Shown: positions 20,814 to 31,355 of the stretch, piece after piece
Layout: every line of letters starts with the position of its first letter
How positions within the stretch are numbered: the first letter of the stretch is position 1
DNA from: Eubacteriales bacterium
Lineage (GTDB): Bacteria > Bacillota > Clostridia > Lachnospirales > Lachnospiraceae
Assembly: GCA_030533385.1 (NCBI GenBank)
Contig: JAUNJG010000001.1
Location: 1-64,000, forward strand
Reading direction: 5' to 3'
DNA: 64,000 bases
Notes under the pieces: model-generated
The model's database searches: none
What the model was told of the DNA's origin: nothing
The model's input: only the letters and a program-made list of their open reading frames with translations
Made by a program: the position numbers and the translations under genes

Positions 20814-21563
20814 TTATTTATTGTAGTTTACAATCTTTCCAAAGTCAGCCTTCAGAGATGCACCGCCCACAAGGCCGCCGTCAATATCTGCCTGCGCAAA
20901 TAAATCCGGGGCGGTAGCTGCATTGACGCTTCCGCCATACTGGATACGGATAGCCGCTGCCGTGGCATCATCGTAAATCTCTGCGATGCATTTACGAATC
21001 TCTGCACAAACTTCCTGTGCCTGCTCTGTGGTAGCAGTTTTACCGGTACCAATGGCCCAGATTGGCTCGTAAGCAATCACCGCTGTTGCCGCCTGCTCAG
21101 CGCTCACATTGTAAAATCCTTCTTTGACCTGCTGGCGGATGAAGTCCATGGTCACACCCTGTTCTCTCTGCTCTAAGGACTCGCCGCAGCACATGATCGG
21201 AGTGATGCCATGTTCAAATGCTTTCAGCACTTTTTTGTTTACGTCCGCATTGGTCTCGCCGAAGTATTCTCTTCTCTCAGAATGTCCCAATACTACATAT
21301 TTTACACCGGCATCTTCAAGCATCGCAGGAGAAATCTCTCCTGTGTAAGCGCCGCTTTCTTCATAGTACATATTCTCCGCACCGATGGAGATGTTTGAAC
21401 CTTTGGCAGCCTCCATGGCCGGAATGATGTCGATGGCCGGCACGCAGAATACCACGTCCACTTCTTCATTGGCACACAGCGGTTTTAACATATTGACAAG
21501 CTCCACAGCTTCGCTTGGAGTTTTGTTCATTTTCCAGTTACCAGCAATAATTTTTCTACGCAT
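20814..21563 (-). CDS. tpiA: Triosephosphate isomerase
   Basis: Interconverts dihydroxyacetone phosphate and glyceraldehyde-3-phosphate. 249 residues, the usual size. Visible are GNWKMNK (Asn/Lys active site, residues 7-13), the catalytic His in LGHSERR, the catalytic Glu in [11 protein letters not shown] and the phosphate loop YGGSVN. It follows pgk by 30 bases and shares its direction. Confidence 0.98.
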   Translation of the reverse strand: MRRKIIAGNWKMNKTPSEAVELVNMLKPLCANEEVDVVFCVPAIDIIPAMEAAKGSNISIGAENMYYEESGAYTGEISPAMLEDAGVKYVVLGHSERREYFGETNADVNKKVLKAFEHGITPIMCCGESLEQREQGVTMDFIRQQVKEGFYNVSAEQAATAVIAYEPIWAIGTGKTATTEQAQEVCAEIRKCIAEIYDDATAAAIRIQYGGSVNAATAPDLFAQADIDGGLVGGASLKADFGKIVNYNK

Positions 21564-21593
21564 AACGTTTCCCCTTTTCCTGATTGACTCTAT

Positions 21594-22784
21594 TTATTTA
21601 TCGTTGGCCGCTGCCACACCCGGAAGTTCTTTTCCTTCCAGGAACTCCAAAGACGCACCGCCGCCGGTGGAGATATGAGTCATTTTATCACCAAATCCGA
21701 GCTGATTGACTGCCGCTGCGGAATCTCCGCCGCCAATGATGGTAGTAGCCTCAATGTCAGCCAGTGCCTCTGCCACTGCCACGGTACCTTTTGCGAAGTT
21801 CGGCATCTCAAAAACGCCCATCGGTCCGTTCCACACAACAGTTTTAGCCTCTTTTACAGCATCTGCAAATAACGTCCGGGTTTTAGGTCCAATATCCATA
21901 CCCATCTCGTCCGCATCCATGCTGCCTTCTACCACGCGGCTTGGCGCATCATTGCTGAACTCTTTTGCCACAACGGTATCCACAGGAAGAAGCAGGTTGA
22001 CGCCTTTTTCTTTCGCCTTTTCCACCATCTCGTTGGCATAGTCCAGATAATCTGCCTCCAACAGAGATTTTCCAACTTCTTTTCCCTGGGCTTTTGCGAA
22101 GGTATATGCCATGCCGCCGCCGATGATCAGGGTGTCCACCTTATCAAGCAGGTTATTGATAACAGAAATTTTGGAGGAAACTTTTGCACCGCCGAGGATG
22201 GCCACAAAAGGTCTTTCCGGGTTATTTACTGCATTTCCGAGAAAATCAATCTCTTTTTGCATGAGATATCCCACCACTGCGGTATCCACATACTCTGTCA
22301 CGCCTACGTTGGAGCAGTGCGCTCTGTGGGCCGTACCGAAAGCGTCATTGACGAAAACATCGCAAAGAGAAGCCAAATCTTTGGAGAAAGCCTCCCCGTT
22401 TTTGGTCTCCTCCGCACGATAGCGGGTATTTTCTAATAATACGACCTCGCCGTCCTTCATCGCCTCCACAGCAGCCTTCGCATTCGGGCCCACCACCTCA
22501 GGGTCAGCTGCAAACTTCACTTCCTGTCCCAGAAGCTCAGACATGCGAACTGCCACAGGCGCCAGGGATAATTCCGGTTTCGGCTCTCCCTTTGGTTTGC
22601 CAAGATGGGAACAAAGAATAATCTTTCCTCCGTCTGCGATTAATTTTTTGATGGTAGGCAGAGAAGCCACCAGACGGTTTTCATCTGTGATTTTTCCGTC
22701 CTGCAACGGCACGTTGAAATCACAACGAACCAGCACCTTCAAGCCCTTTACATTAATATCATCCACTGATTTTTTGTTCAGCAT
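21594..22784 (-). CDS. pgk: Phosphoglycerate kinase
   Basis: Makes ATP from 1,3-bisphosphoglycerate. 396 residues: [14 protein letters not shown] at the N-terminal substrate-binding domain, the hinge, and the nucleotide site with [10 protein letters not shown] and [12 protein letters not shown] near the C-terminus. Standard length. It lies 129 bases after gap; that interval holds a perfect 10-bp hairpin that may partly uncouple expression. Confidence 0.98.
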   Translation of the reverse strand: MLNKKSVDDINVKGLKVLVRCDFNVPLQDGKITDENRLVASLPTIKKLIADGGKIILCSHLGKPKGEPKPELSLAPVAVRMSELLGQEVKFAADPEVVGPNAKAAVEAMKDGEVVLLENTRYRAEETKNGEAFSKDLASLCDVFVNDAFGTAHRAHCSNVGVTEYVDTAVVGYLMQKEIDFLGNAVNNPERPFVAILGGAKVSSKISVINNLLDKVDTLIIGGGMAYTFAKAQGKEVGKSLLEADYLDYANEMVEKAKEKGVNLLLPVDTVVAKEFSNDAPSRVVEGSMDADEMGMDIGPKTRTLFADAVKEAKTVVWNGPMGVFEMPNFAKGTVAVAEALADIEATTIIGGGDSAAAVNQLGFGDKMTHISTGGGASLEFLEGKELPGVAAANDK

Positions 22785-22829
22785 GTGGTAATCTCCTCTC
22801 GTTTGTCATTTTTACTCAAAAGCAAAACA

Positions 22830-22854
22830 GGGTCCGGTCCTATAGACCGGACCC
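22830..22854 (-). terminator. Perfect hairpin between gap and pgk
   Basis: 22830-22839 and 22845-22854 are a perfect 10-bp inverted repeat with a 5-base loop. On the minus strand it is followed by TGTTTTGCTTTTG. It may act as a partial terminator, so that gap mRNA exceeds pgk-tpiA-gpmI mRNA, or as a 3'-end stabiliser. Confidence 0.55.
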
Positions 22855-22913
22855 ATGTCTGGATCTTATACTACAAAATGATAACAGCCAAACTGTCACC
22901 GATATTGTAACAA

Positions 22914-23930
22914 TTATGCTAATTCTGCGAAGTATTTGATAGTACGAACCATCTGAGATGTGTAGCTGTTTTCATTGTCGTACCATGAAACAACCTGTAC
23001 TTCATATAAATCATCTGCAATCTTTGCCACCATTGTCTGTGTAGCATCGAATAAGGAACCGTATCTCATTCCCACGATATCGGAGGAAACAATCTCGTCT
23101 TCATTGTATCCGAAAGACTCGTTTGCTGCTGCTTTCATTGCTGCGTTGATGCCTTCCACGGTAACATCCGTTCCCTTTACTACTGCTGTCAGGATGGTAG
23201 TGGAACCAGTTGGAGTAGGAACACGCTGTGCAGAACCGATTAACTTTCCGTTCAGCTCAGGGATAACAAGTCCGATGGCTTTTGCAGCACCTGTGCTGTT
23301 AGGAACGATGTTCACTGCTGCCGCACGGCTTCTTCTCTTGTCGCCTTTTCTCTGTGGTCCGTCCAGAGTCATCTGGTCGCCTGTGTAAGCGTGGATGGTG
23401 CACATGATACCGCTCTGGATTGCTGCATATTTATTCAGGGCGTCTGCCATAGGTGCCAGACAGTTTGTCGTACAGGATGCAGCGGAGATGATGGTATCCT
23501 CTGCTGTCAATACTTCGTGGTTTGTGTTGTAAACAACAGTCGGAAGATCATTTCCTGCCGGTGCGGAGATGACAACTTTTTTAGCGCCGGCATTGATGTG
23601 AGCCTGTGCTTTTGCCTTGCTTGTGTAGAAACCGGAACACTCTAACACAACGTCCACACCGATTTCTCCCCATGGGCAGTCATTGGCATCAGGGAATTTA
23701 TAAATTTTGATTTCCTGTCCGTCCACTGTGATGGAATCTTCACCGTAGGATACTTTGTCGCACAATGCGTATCTTCCCTGTGATGAGTCATATTTTAACA
23801 AATGAGCTAACATCTCCGGGCTTGTCAGGTCATTGATGGCTACAACTTCATAACCTTCTGCTCCGAACATCTGTCTGAAGGCAAGACGACCAATACGACC
23901 AAAACCGTTAATTGCAACTTTTACTGCCAT
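22914..23930 (-). CDS. gap: Glyceraldehyde-3-phosphate dehydrogenase, type I
   Basis: Oxidises glyceraldehyde-3-phosphate to 1,3-bisphosphoglycerate. 338 residues with the NAD-binding [15 protein letters not shown] at the N-terminus and the catalytic [12 protein letters not shown] (Cys at about 157). HAYTGDQ follows and the C-terminus has [10 protein letters not shown]. The start at 23930 is set by AGGAGG 8 bases upstream; the extra upstream codons to 23990 are not family-like. First gene of the glycolytic cluster; no CggR-type regulator gene is adjacent. Confidence 0.98.
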   Translation of the reverse strand: MAVKVAINGFGRIGRLAFRQMFGAEGYEVVAINDLTSPEMLAHLLKYDSSQGRYALCDKVSYGEDSITVDGQEIKIYKFPDANDCPWGEIGVDVVLECSGFYTSKAKAQAHINAGAKKVVISAPAGNDLPTVVYNTNHEVLTAEDTIISAASCTTNCLAPMADALNKYAAIQSGIMCTIHAYTGDQMTLDGPQRKGDKRRSRAAAVNIVPNSTGAAKAIGLVIPELNGKLIGSAQRVPTPTGSTTILTAVVKGTDVTVEGINAAMKAAANESFGYNEDEIVSSDIVGMRYGSLFDATQTMVAKIADDLYEVQVVSWYDNENSYTSQMVRTIKYFAELA

Positions 23931-23992
23931 GATAATTCCTCCTAAGTTTATAGAAATTGTTAAAGATTGGCAATGTGGAACTCTGTCCACAT

Positions 23993-24021
23993 CACATAAA
24001 AGAGTTGACTTATTATGTCAA
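23993..24021 (-). promoter_or_regulatory. Promoter for gap operon
   Basis: Minus strand: perfect -35 TTGACA (24021-24016), 17-base spacer and a weaker -10 TATGTG (23998-23993), about 63 bases before the gap start. Confidence 0.5.
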
Positions 24022-24174
24022 ACCTTTAACTATTTTACCTAATTTACGACGATATTTCAAGCAAAAAATTGCATAAAAAAAAGAAAATATTTCCTTTTAA
24101 TTTATGTTATTATTGATATGTGAGTACACGCAGTTTTCTGACATTCTACATATGTCACCAGAAAGGAGCCGCTT

Positions 24175-24993
24175 ATGTTAAAAATCGACACCCATCTGCA
24201 CAGTTTTTTTTCTTCCGATTCTGAGGCGTCTATGGAGGATATGATAAGGCAGGGCATTCGTCTCGGTTTAAAATCTCTGTGCTTTACGGAACATTTTGAC
24301 TTGGATTACCCTGAGAATGAGGAAAATCTTGATTTTTTATTGAATTTTGATTCCTATTACACTTCCTCTCTTCGCCTCAGAGAAAAATATGCCTCCCAAA
24401 TTGAGATTCTCCACGGCATCGAGGTGGGGGTACAGCCTCATCTTAAAACAGAACTTCTCAATTTTTATGTGCGTTACGGAGGACGCTTTGACTATATCAT
24501 CAATTCCTGCCATATCGTCAGGGGAGAAGATCCTTATGAACCTTCCTTCTTTCACAAATACAGTGCAGAGGAGGGCATCCGCCTTTATTTTGAAACCATT
24601 TTAAAAAATCTGGAAACCTTCCCTTATTTTCAGTCCGCAGGACATTTAGATTATATTTGCCGCTACCTGCCAAAACCCCGCCCGGCTTTTTCTTATTCTC
24701 TCTATGGAGAAGTTCTGGATGAAATTCTTCATTTTCTGATCAGACACGACAAATCTCTGGAAGTCAATACCGCCGGCCTCAAATGCGGCCTTCCCTGGCC
24801 AAATCCACACATGGATATTCTGATTCGATATCGGCAGATGGGCGGAAAGCTTATCACCATCGGAAGCGATGCCCACAGGCCGGAAGACATAGCCTTCGAT
24901 TTTGAACGCCTCGAAAAGGTTCTCACCCAGGCCGGATTTTCTTCTTACACCATGTATCGGGCACAGCAGCCCATACAGATTCCCATTCTCTAG
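24175..24993 (+). CDS. PHP-domain histidinol-phosphatase family protein
   Basis: 272-residue metal-dependent phosphoesterase of the HisJ/HisK type. The PHP motifs are visible: DTHLHS at residues 4-9, CFTEHFD in the first third, HGIEVGVQP, CHIVRGEDPY, and a C-terminal SDAHRPEDI. The likely reaction is dephosphorylation of histidinol phosphate, but PHP family members vary and no other histidine gene is nearby. AGGAG lies 7 bases before the ATG. It is a lone plus-strand gene between minus-strand operons. Confidence 0.85.
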   Translation: MLKIDTHLHSFFSSDSEASMEDMIRQGIRLGLKSLCFTEHFDLDYPENEENLDFLLNFDSYYTSSLRLREKYASQIEILHGIEVGVQPHLKTELLNFYVRYGGRFDYIINSCHIVRGEDPYEPSFFHKYSAEEGIRLYFETILKNLETFPYFQSAGHLDYICRYLPKPRPAFSYSLYGEVLDEILHFLIRHDKSLEVNTAGLKCGLPWPNPHMDILIRYRQMGGKLITIGSDAHRPEDIAFDFERLEKVLTQAGFSSYTMYRAQQPIQIPIL

Positions 24994-25076
24994 CGCCAAA
25001 ACAGGGCGGGATGCCTCTTCCTTCATGACCCTCCTTTCACATCGCTCTTTTACATCGTTAGAATGAAACACAAAGC

Positions 25077-25106
25077 AGGGAGAGAAACGAAAAGGTTTCT
25101 CTCCCT
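25077..25106 (-). terminator. Terminator after kdgK
   Basis: 25077-25088 and 25095-25106 make a perfect 12-bp stem with a 6-base loop. The minus-strand tail is only moderately T-rich (GCTTTGTGTTTC). It lies about 83 bases past the kdgK stop, between the convergent kdgK and PHP genes. Confidence 0.6.
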
Positions 25107-25188
25107 GAAAAGTAAAGGATATTATAATAATAAATATAGGTATCTTCCGGCCCCGGTGGAACCTTCGGATTTTATCGTTGTTTTTCTC

Positions 25189-26214
25189 TTATCTTTGTAC
25201 GCGTCCCGAACCGTCTCCGCACATCAATTTCTGCACTTCGCCCACAGAAACAAGATTGAAGTCACCCTCGATGGAATGTTTCAGGCAGGAGGCCGCCACT
25301 GCGAACTCGATGATTTTCTGGGAATCGGATTCATGCAGGCAAGAGTAAATCAATCCGCCCCCAAAAGAATCTCCGCCTCCTACGCGGTCAACGATGTGCA
25401 TTTTGTATTTTTTACTGAAATGGTACTCTGTGCCATCATAGAGCATGGCAGACCAGTTGTTATCGTTGGCGGAGAGGGATTCTCTCAGCGTGATTGCTAC
25501 TTTCTGGAATCCAAAGCGCTCTGTCAACTGTCTGGCAACATCCTTGTATCCCTCATGGTTTACCGTTCCCGTAGTCACATCCGTGTCAGCCGCCTTGATA
25601 CCGAACACGTCCGCAGCATCTTCCTCGTTGGCGATGCAGACGTCAACGTACTGACAAAGCTCTCCCATCACCTGTCCGGCTTTTTCCTTGCTCCACAATT
25701 TATTTCTGTAGTTTAAGTCACAGGAAATCGTGACGCCGGCTTCCTTTGCGGCCTTACATGCTTCCAGGCAGATGGCTGCCACATTGTCTCCCAACGCCGG
25801 TGTAATTCCGGTAAAATGGAACCACTCTGCCCCGTCAAAGATCTCTTTCCAGTTAAAATCTTCCGGGGATGCCGTGGCAATAGAAGAACCTGCACGGTCA
25901 TAAATTACTTTGGAAGGACGCTGGGAAGCTCCTTTTTCCAGGAAGTAAATGCCAACCCGGTCACCACCACGGGCGATATAGGAAGTATCCACACCGTATT
26001 TTCTCAAGGAATTTACGGCAGCCTGTCCGATTTCATGTTCCGGAAGCTTTGTGACAAATTTTGCATCTAACCCATAATTAGCCAGGGAAACCGCTACATT
26101 CGCTTCTCCTCCGCCAAAAGTAGCTCCATAGGAATCTGCCTGCACAAAGCGATAATATCCCTCCGGCGCAAGGCGCAACATAATTTCACCAAAAGTAATT
26201 ACTTTTTTTGCCAT
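25189..26214 (-). CDS. kdgK: 2-dehydro-3-deoxygluconate kinase (PfkB family)
   Basis: Phosphorylates 2-keto-3-deoxygluconate (KDG) to KDPG. 341 residues of the ribokinase/PfkB fold: GEIMLRL at the N-terminus, TFGGGEANVAVSLANYG (substrate side) and the C-terminal catalytic DRVGGGDSFGGG with the base Asp. Specificity is assigned from context: the next gene upstream is KDPG aldolase and the operon makes KDG from uronates. Last gene of the hexuronate operon, 29 bases after eda. Confidence 0.93.
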   Translation of the reverse strand: MAKKVITFGEIMLRLAPEGYYRFVQADSYGATFGGGEANVAVSLANYGLDAKFVTKLPEHEIGQAAVNSLRKYGVDTSYIARGGDRVGIYFLEKGASQRPSKVIYDRAGSSIATASPEDFNWKEIFDGAEWFHFTGITPALGDNVAAICLEACKAAKEAGVTISCDLNYRNKLWSKEKAGQVMGELCQYVDVCIANEEDAADVFGIKAADTDVTTGTVNHEGYKDVARQLTERFGFQKVAITLRESLSANDNNWSAMLYDGTEYHFSKKYKMHIVDRVGGGDSFGGGLIYSCLHESDSQKIIEFAVAASCLKHSIEGDFNLVSVGEVQKLMCGDGSGRVQR

Positions 26215-26243
26215 TGTTCTTTCTCCTCTGTCTGTAAATTTGC

Positions 26244-26885
26244 TTAGTTTTTTCTGATGTTATCTACCAATTTGACTGCTTCTTCCGTGAGAGCCTGAAT
26301 CTCGTCAAACTTTCCGGCTTTTACAAGGTCCCCTTTTACCATCCAGCTTCCGCCGCAGGCGACAATCTTATCACACTCCAGATAGCTCTCCAGATTTTTG
26401 GCGCTCACCCCTCCTGTAGGCATAAATTTCAGTCCCACATAAGGTGCGGCCATGGCCTTGATGGTCTTCACTCCGCCAAACGGTTCTGCAGGGAAAAATT
26501 TCACCACTTTCAGGCCTCTCTTGACAGCCTGCGCCACTTCTGACGGGGTAATGCATCCCGGGAAGACAGGAATTTCTTCTTTTAAGCAGTAATCCACGAT
26601 CTCAGGGTCAAAACCAGGACTTACAATAAATTTCGCTCCTGCATTTACCGCCCGTTTCACCTGCTCTACCGTCAAAACGGTTCCTGCTCCCACGAACATA
26701 TCCGGGTATTCCGATGTCATGATTTTGATGGATTCCTCCGCCGCATCTGTCCGGAAAGTAACTTCCGCACAAGGAAGCCCTCCTTCTGTCAACGCTTTTG
26801 CCAGCGGCGCCGCATCCTTTGCGTCTTCTAATACTACCACTGGCACCACGCCAAATTTTGCTATCTTTTCTAAAACTGCATCCAT
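26244..26885 (-). CDS. eda: KDPG/KHG aldolase
   Basis: Cleaves 2-keto-3-deoxy-6-phosphogluconate to pyruvate and glyceraldehyde-3-phosphate. 213 residues of the class I aldolase family: catalytic Glu in AEVTFRT, FVGAGTVL, the Schiff-base Lys in VKFFPAE, and PTGGVS. The start at 26885 has AGGAGG 7 bases upstream; the frame is open to 26927 without a better site. It lies 38 bases after uxaC. Confidence 0.96.
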   Translation of the reverse strand: MDAVLEKIAKFGVVPVVVLEDAKDAAPLAKALTEGGLPCAEVTFRTDAAEESIKIMTSEYPDMFVGAGTVLTVEQVKRAVNAGAKFIVSPGFDPEIVDYCLKEEIPVFPGCITPSEVAQAVKRGLKVVKFFPAEPFGGVKTIKAMAAPYVGLKFMPTGGVSAKNLESYLECDKIVACGGSWMVKGDLVKAGKFDEIQALTEEAVKLVDNIRKN

Positions 26886-26923
26886 TTTTCTTCCTCCTGT
26901 CTGCTGTATATTCCTGCTGTCTG

Positions 26924-28330
26924 TCACAGTGGGAAACCAAAATATCTCACTGCGTTATTGTAGGAAATTCCTTTTATGATTTTTTCCAGAGTCTTATCAT
27001 CTTCCGGATATTCTCCATTTTCTACCCATCCGCCGATCAACTCGCACAAAATTCTGCGGAAGTACTCGTGGCGGGTGTAAGAAAGAAAACTTCTGGAGTC
27101 TGTCAACATGCCGATGAAATTTCCGAGCAATCCAAGATTGGCCAGAGAAATCATCTGCTCCGTCATGCCGGTCTTGTGATCGTTAAACCACCAGGCACTT
27201 CCCTGCTGAATCTTTGCAACGGCACTGCTGTCCTGGAAGCATCCGATAATTGATCCGATGGAGGCGTTGTCCGTCGGGTTAAGAGAATAGAGAATAGTCT
27301 TTGGCAACTCATCATTTTTTGCCAGACCATTCAGGTAATCCGCCATCTCGGAAGAAGGCGCAAAGTTATTGATACAGTCTACGCCTGCATCTGGTCCCAG
27401 CTGTCCAAACAGTTTTCCGTTATTGTCTCTCTTCACTCCGTAATGCAGCTGCATCACCCAGTTTCTTCTGTGATACTCTCTTCCAACGGCCGTCATGAAT
27501 GCCGTCTTAAACTTCTTGATCTCCTCGTTTGTGAGAACCTCTCCCGAGAGTCTCTTCGCAAAAATTGCTTCCACTTCTTCTGCGGAAGCCGGTGCGTACA
27601 TCACATATTCCAAACCGTGATCTGACACGCTGCATCCGACGGAGGCAAAATAATCCATCCGCTTTTTCATCGCTTCCATCAAATCAGCAAAACTTTGAAT
27701 GGCCGTGCCGGAAACTTCCTCCAGTTTCTTCAGATAATCCAGATATCCTTCTTTTTCCAGGTTCATCGCCTTGTCCGGTCTCCATGCCGGAAGCACTTTC
27801 ACATCAAAGCTCTCATCCTCCGCCAGTTTTTTATGCCACTCCAAAGTATCCACAGGGTCATCCGTGGTGCAGATTAAGGTAACATTTGACATCCGAATCA
27901 AATCTCTGACCGTTCTGTTTTCCTTTTGCAGCTTCTCATTGCAAAGATTCCACACTTCCTCTGCGGTCTCTCCGCTCAGATATCCCTCGTAGCCAAAATA
28001 TTTTTTCAGTTCCAGATGGCTCCAGTGATACAGGGGATTTCCAATGGCCATCTCCAAAGTCTCCGCCCATTTCTGAAATTTCTCCCTGTCCGTGGCATCT
28101 CCCGTAATGTACTTTTCTTCCACTCCGTTGCTGCGCATCTGACGCCATTTATAATGGTCTGCCTCCAGCCATACCTGCGTAATATTTTCAAACTTTCTGT
28201 CTTCATAAATTTCCCGCGGATCAATATGGCAGTGATAATCAAGAATCGGCATGGTCTCTGCATATTCATGATATAATTTCCGAGCCGTCGGCGTGGACAA
28301 CAAAAAATCTTTATCCATAAATGCTTTCAT
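26924..28330 (-). CDS. uxaC: Glucuronate/uronate isomerase
   Basis: Isomerises D-glucuronate to D-fructuronate (and galacturonate to tagaturonate). 468 residues of the amidohydrolase-like family with DYHCHIDP near residue 34 (metal His-x-His), MQLHYGV, and TDSRSFLSYTRHEYFRR near the C-terminus. The ATG at 28330 has AGGAG 8 bases upstream. It follows uxuB after a 272-bp gap that contains hairpins. Confidence 0.97.
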   Translation of the reverse strand: MKAFMDKDFLLSTPTARKLYHEYAETMPILDYHCHIDPREIYEDRKFENITQVWLEADHYKWRQMRSNGVEEKYITGDATDREKFQKWAETLEMAIGNPLYHWSHLELKKYFGYEGYLSGETAEEVWNLCNEKLQKENRTVRDLIRMSNVTLICTTDDPVDTLEWHKKLAEDESFDVKVLPAWRPDKAMNLEKEGYLDYLKKLEEVSGTAIQSFADLMEAMKKRMDYFASVGCSVSDHGLEYVMYAPASAEEVEAIFAKRLSGEVLTNEEIKKFKTAFMTAVGREYHRRNWVMQLHYGVKRDNNGKLFGQLGPDAGVDCINNFAPSSEMADYLNGLAKNDELPKTILYSLNPTDNASIGSIIGCFQDSSAVAKIQQGSAWWFNDHKTGMTEQMISLANLGLLGNFIGMLTDSRSFLSYTRHEYFRRILCELIGGWVENGEYPEDDKTLEKIIKGISYNNAVRYFGFPL

Positions 28331-28409
28331 ATTCTGTCTCCTGTCTCTCAATACCACAGCAACGACCCAGCCATGCGCCTGATAGAGATAAAATGTACCA
28401 CAAGTCCAC

Positions 28410-28438
28410 CCGGGCAGGGAGAAGCTCCTCCTGCCCGG
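28410..28438 (-). other. Intercistronic hairpins between uxuB and uxaC
   Basis: A 9-bp GC-rich stem (28410-28418/28430-28438) sits in the 272-bp gap. A second GGCGGGA/TCCCGCC inverted repeat lies near 28552-28582. Neither is followed by a T-run on the minus strand. They probably mark an RNA processing or partial termination region inside the operon. Confidence 0.4.
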
Positions 28439-28602
28439 TCATGGCATTTCGCTCAAATCAAGGGGAAATGATATCCCCGGGACGCTATGACTGAATCGTC
28501 ATCTGTCACAACAGTGTTCTCCTTGTTCTGATTGACAAATTCTCTCTGGGCGGGATTCATCATCCCTCCTGATTCCCGCCGGCAGGCGGAATGAAAAACT
28601 CA

Positions 28603-30216
28603 TCAATCAGTCACATATTTTTCCAGAGTCAGGCGCACCGCACCCGGCCCTTTGGTCATCTCTTTAAAATACTGGCATACCGACTGGGCCATTCCTACCT
28701 CGCAAAGGTTGACTCCAAAGATTTTCTCGTCCTCTAAAATCGGCTTCAAAATCTTTTCCACCTCGGTCTCTTCCCCCAATGTAATTTTTGACACAACCGG
28801 ACACACGGAATCCAGCAACGGATCCGGACTTAATTCAAAGGAATTTCCCTGATCGTCCACCGCCATCAGATAACGCAGCCATCCGGCAAAGACAAGAGGA
28901 ATCAATTTTAATTCGGATACCTCCAAGGTGTCGGAAGCAGCATAGGCCTTGATGGTCTCGCCAAAGCGGACGGCCAGTTTCTGGGAGGTGTCCGTGGCAA
29001 TTCTCTGAGGACTGTCCGGCATGAAAGGATTCGGAAGTCTCTCTCTTAGCACGGTATCAATAAACTCCTCCGGATTGAGAACGCCCGGGTTTACCACAAC
29101 AGGAAGACCCTCTTTATATCCGATTCCCTCCGCCAACTTTTTCAGGGTATCATCTTTCATCTCACCGGATATCAAATCATATCCAAGGATGCACCCAAAC
29201 ACGGCGAGGGCAGTATGAATCGGATTCAGACAAGTGCAGACCTTCATTTTTTCCACCTTATCTACCGTCTCTTTGTCCGTAAAAATAATACCGCCATTTT
29301 CTAACTGAGGTCTTCCATTCGGGAATGCGTCTTCTACCACAAGATACTGACACTTCTCCGCATTCACAAAAGGTGCGATGTAAGTTTTCTTTTCCGTGAT
29401 AATTGGCTTTAAGTCCGCAATTCCGTCTTTATTTAAGATTTCCTCCACCGACGCATCAGGACGAGGAGTAATTTTATCAATCATGGTCCAAGGGAAGGAC
29501 ACCTTTTGAGGATTGTCGATATACTCTGCAAATCCCTGTTTCACCTGACCGTTCTCCGTCCATCTTTTTGCAAACACAGACACGGTATCATGGAGTCTCG
29601 TGCCATTGTGAGAACAGTTGTCCATGCTCACCATGGCCATCGGCTTCTCCCCTGCAAGATAACGCTCATACAGCAGTGCCGTCACCTTTCCCATATAACT
29701 TTCCGGGTTCTCAGGACCTGCTTCCAAATCTTTTTCCACCGCCGGAAGCATGGTTCCATCCGCCTTCACGAGGCTGTAACCCTTTTCCGTAATCGTGAAA
29801 CTGGCCATCTGCAAGGAATCTTTTCTGAAAATCTCTTTTAATCTTTCATAAGAAGATTCATATCCCGCATCCGTCGTCAAAGACTCCGCAATGCTGCCCA
29901 CGATGGTCTTTTGAATCGTTCCGTCCGCATTTAACGTGACAAGAAGGCTGTAATTATCATGAGGAATAAAGAGTTTCTCCATCGCCTCATGTCCTCCGAC
30001 AGCGATCAACCCTCTGTCCAGGGTTTTATCATTTAACAGATCTTGCACCACATTCGCCTGGAAGGCACGGAAAATATTTCCGGCACCAAAATGAACCCAA
30101 AACGGATTTTCTTTTGTCTTTTCCACCATTGCGGCACGGTCATATTGAGGAAGTCGGTATCCGGCCGACTCCCATTTTGCTTTTTCTTCTCGTAATCCCT
30201 GTTCATTTAACAGCAT
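28603..30216 (-). CDS. uxuB: Fructuronate reductase (mannitol dehydrogenase family)
   Basis: Reduces D-fructuronate to D-mannonate with NADH. 537 residues, longer than the E. coli enzyme, with WVHFGAGNIFRAFQ (Rossmann glycine loop) near residue 36, SMDNCSHNG, PWTMIDKITPRP and the long-chain dehydrogenase segment CLNPIHTALAVFGC. UxuB is preferred to tagaturonate reductase because uxuA (mannonate dehydratase) is the adjacent upstream gene, 23 bases away, and no altronate dehydratase gene is present. Confidence 0.9.
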   Translation of the reverse strand: MLLNEQGLREEKAKWESAGYRLPQYDRAAMVEKTKENPFWVHFGAGNIFRAFQANVVQDLLNDKTLDRGLIAVGGHEAMEKLFIPHDNYSLLVTLNADGTIQKTIVGSIAESLTTDAGYESSYERLKEIFRKDSLQMASFTITEKGYSLVKADGTMLPAVEKDLEAGPENPESYMGKVTALLYERYLAGEKPMAMVSMDNCSHNGTRLHDTVSVFAKRWTENGQVKQGFAEYIDNPQKVSFPWTMIDKITPRPDASVEEILNKDGIADLKPIITEKKTYIAPFVNAEKCQYLVVEDAFPNGRPQLENGGIIFTDKETVDKVEKMKVCTCLNPIHTALAVFGCILGYDLISGEMKDDTLKKLAEGIGYKEGLPVVVNPGVLNPEEFIDTVLRERLPNPFMPDSPQRIATDTSQKLAVRFGETIKAYAASDTLEVSELKLIPLVFAGWLRYLMAVDDQGNSFELSPDPLLDSVCPVVSKITLGEETEVEKILKPILEDEKIFGVNLCEVGMAQSVCQYFKEMTKGPGAVRLTLEKYVTD

Positions 30217-30239
30217 GTTTATCCATCCTTTTTGCTTTC

Positions 30240-31319
30240 TTACCGCCTGTCGGCTTTCTCAGACTTGTCAATCGCTTCCCACAAACCGTTTAAGTAAGTG
30301 GCACCGAGCGCCCTGTCATACAGACCGTAACCCGGCATCGCTTCCTCTCCCCAAATCATACGTCCGTGGTCCGGGCGAATAGGGCCTTCAAATCCGATGT
30401 CATACAGCGCTTTCATGATCGCATACATATCAAAACTTCCGTCAGAGGACAGGTGGGCCGCCTCCTCAAAGTTCGTCGGCGTGATGAACTTCAGATTGCG
30501 GACATGGGCAAAATGCACTCTTCCCTCCAGAGAGCGAATCATGTCAGGCAAATCATTTTTTAAATTGGTGCCATATGATCCGGCACAGAACGTCACGCCG
30601 TTGTGCGGGTTGTCCACCATCTTCGTCATCCTGAGAATGTTCTCTTTGTTATTGATGATTCTCGGAAGACCGAACACGCTCCATGCAGGGTCGTCCGGAT
30701 GAATGGCCATGTTGATGTCATACTTATCACACACAGGCATTATCTTCTCTAAGAAATATTTCAAATTGGCAAATAATTTCTCATCGTCCACATCTTTATA
30801 TGCAGTAAATAACTCTTTTACTTTCTCCATGCGCTCCGGCTCCCAGCCAGGCATCACTGTTCCGTTCATATCCCCGGAGATGGAATCAAACATTTTCTCC
30901 GGATCCAGAGCGTCCACAGCTTCCTGAGTGTAGGCAAGCACCGTGGAACCGTCCGGTCTTACGCGGGCAAGTTCTGTTCTTGTCCAGTCAAACACCGGCA
31001 TGAAATTATAGCATACAAGATGAATGTCTTCTTTTCCAAGATTTTCTAATGTCTCAATGTAATTTGCGATATACTGATCTCTGTTTCCCTTGCCTGTCTT
31101 AATATCGTCATGAACATTTACGCTCTCAATGCCGGCAACGCGAAGTCCTGCCGCTTCCACTTCTTCCTTCATGGCGCGGATTCTCTCTCTGCTCCACACC
31201 TCTCCCGGCGTTGTATCATAAAGTGTCGTGATGACTCCGGTCACTCCCGGAATCTGTCTGATTTGCTGTAAAGTAACGGTATCAAACTTAGAACCGTACC
31301 ATCTTAATGTCATTTCCAT
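30240..31319 (-). CDS. uxuA: Mannonate dehydratase
   Basis: Dehydrates D-mannonate to 2-keto-3-deoxygluconate. 359 residues of the UxuA TIM-barrel family: LRWYG at the N-terminus, the metal ligand region MAIHPDDPAWSVFGLPR, FCAGSYG, HFAHVRN and RPDHGRMIWGE. GAGGAG lies 7 bases before the ATG at 31319. It sits between GH3 glycosidase and uxuB genes in the hexuronate operon. Confidence 0.97.
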   Translation of the reverse strand: MEMTLRWYGSKFDTVTLQQIRQIPGVTGVITTLYDTTPGEVWSRERIRAMKEEVEAAGLRVAGIESVNVHDDIKTGKGNRDQYIANYIETLENLGKEDIHLVCYNFMPVFDWTRTELARVRPDGSTVLAYTQEAVDALDPEKMFDSISGDMNGTVMPGWEPERMEKVKELFTAYKDVDDEKLFANLKYFLEKIMPVCDKYDINMAIHPDDPAWSVFGLPRIINNKENILRMTKMVDNPHNGVTFCAGSYGTNLKNDLPDMIRSLEGRVHFAHVRNLKFITPTNFEEAAHLSSDGSFDMYAIMKALYDIGFEGPIRPDHGRMIWGEEAMPGYGLYDRALGATYLNGLWEAIDKSEKADRR

Positions 31320-31355
31320 AAATTTGCTCCTCACTTTCGTTTCCTGTCCTCTTTT

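Noticed and set aside
25063..25716. Plus-strand frames over the kdgK operon and similar long antisense frames over other genes
   Set aside because: They are shadows of well-supported genes with no ribosome site or family similarity.
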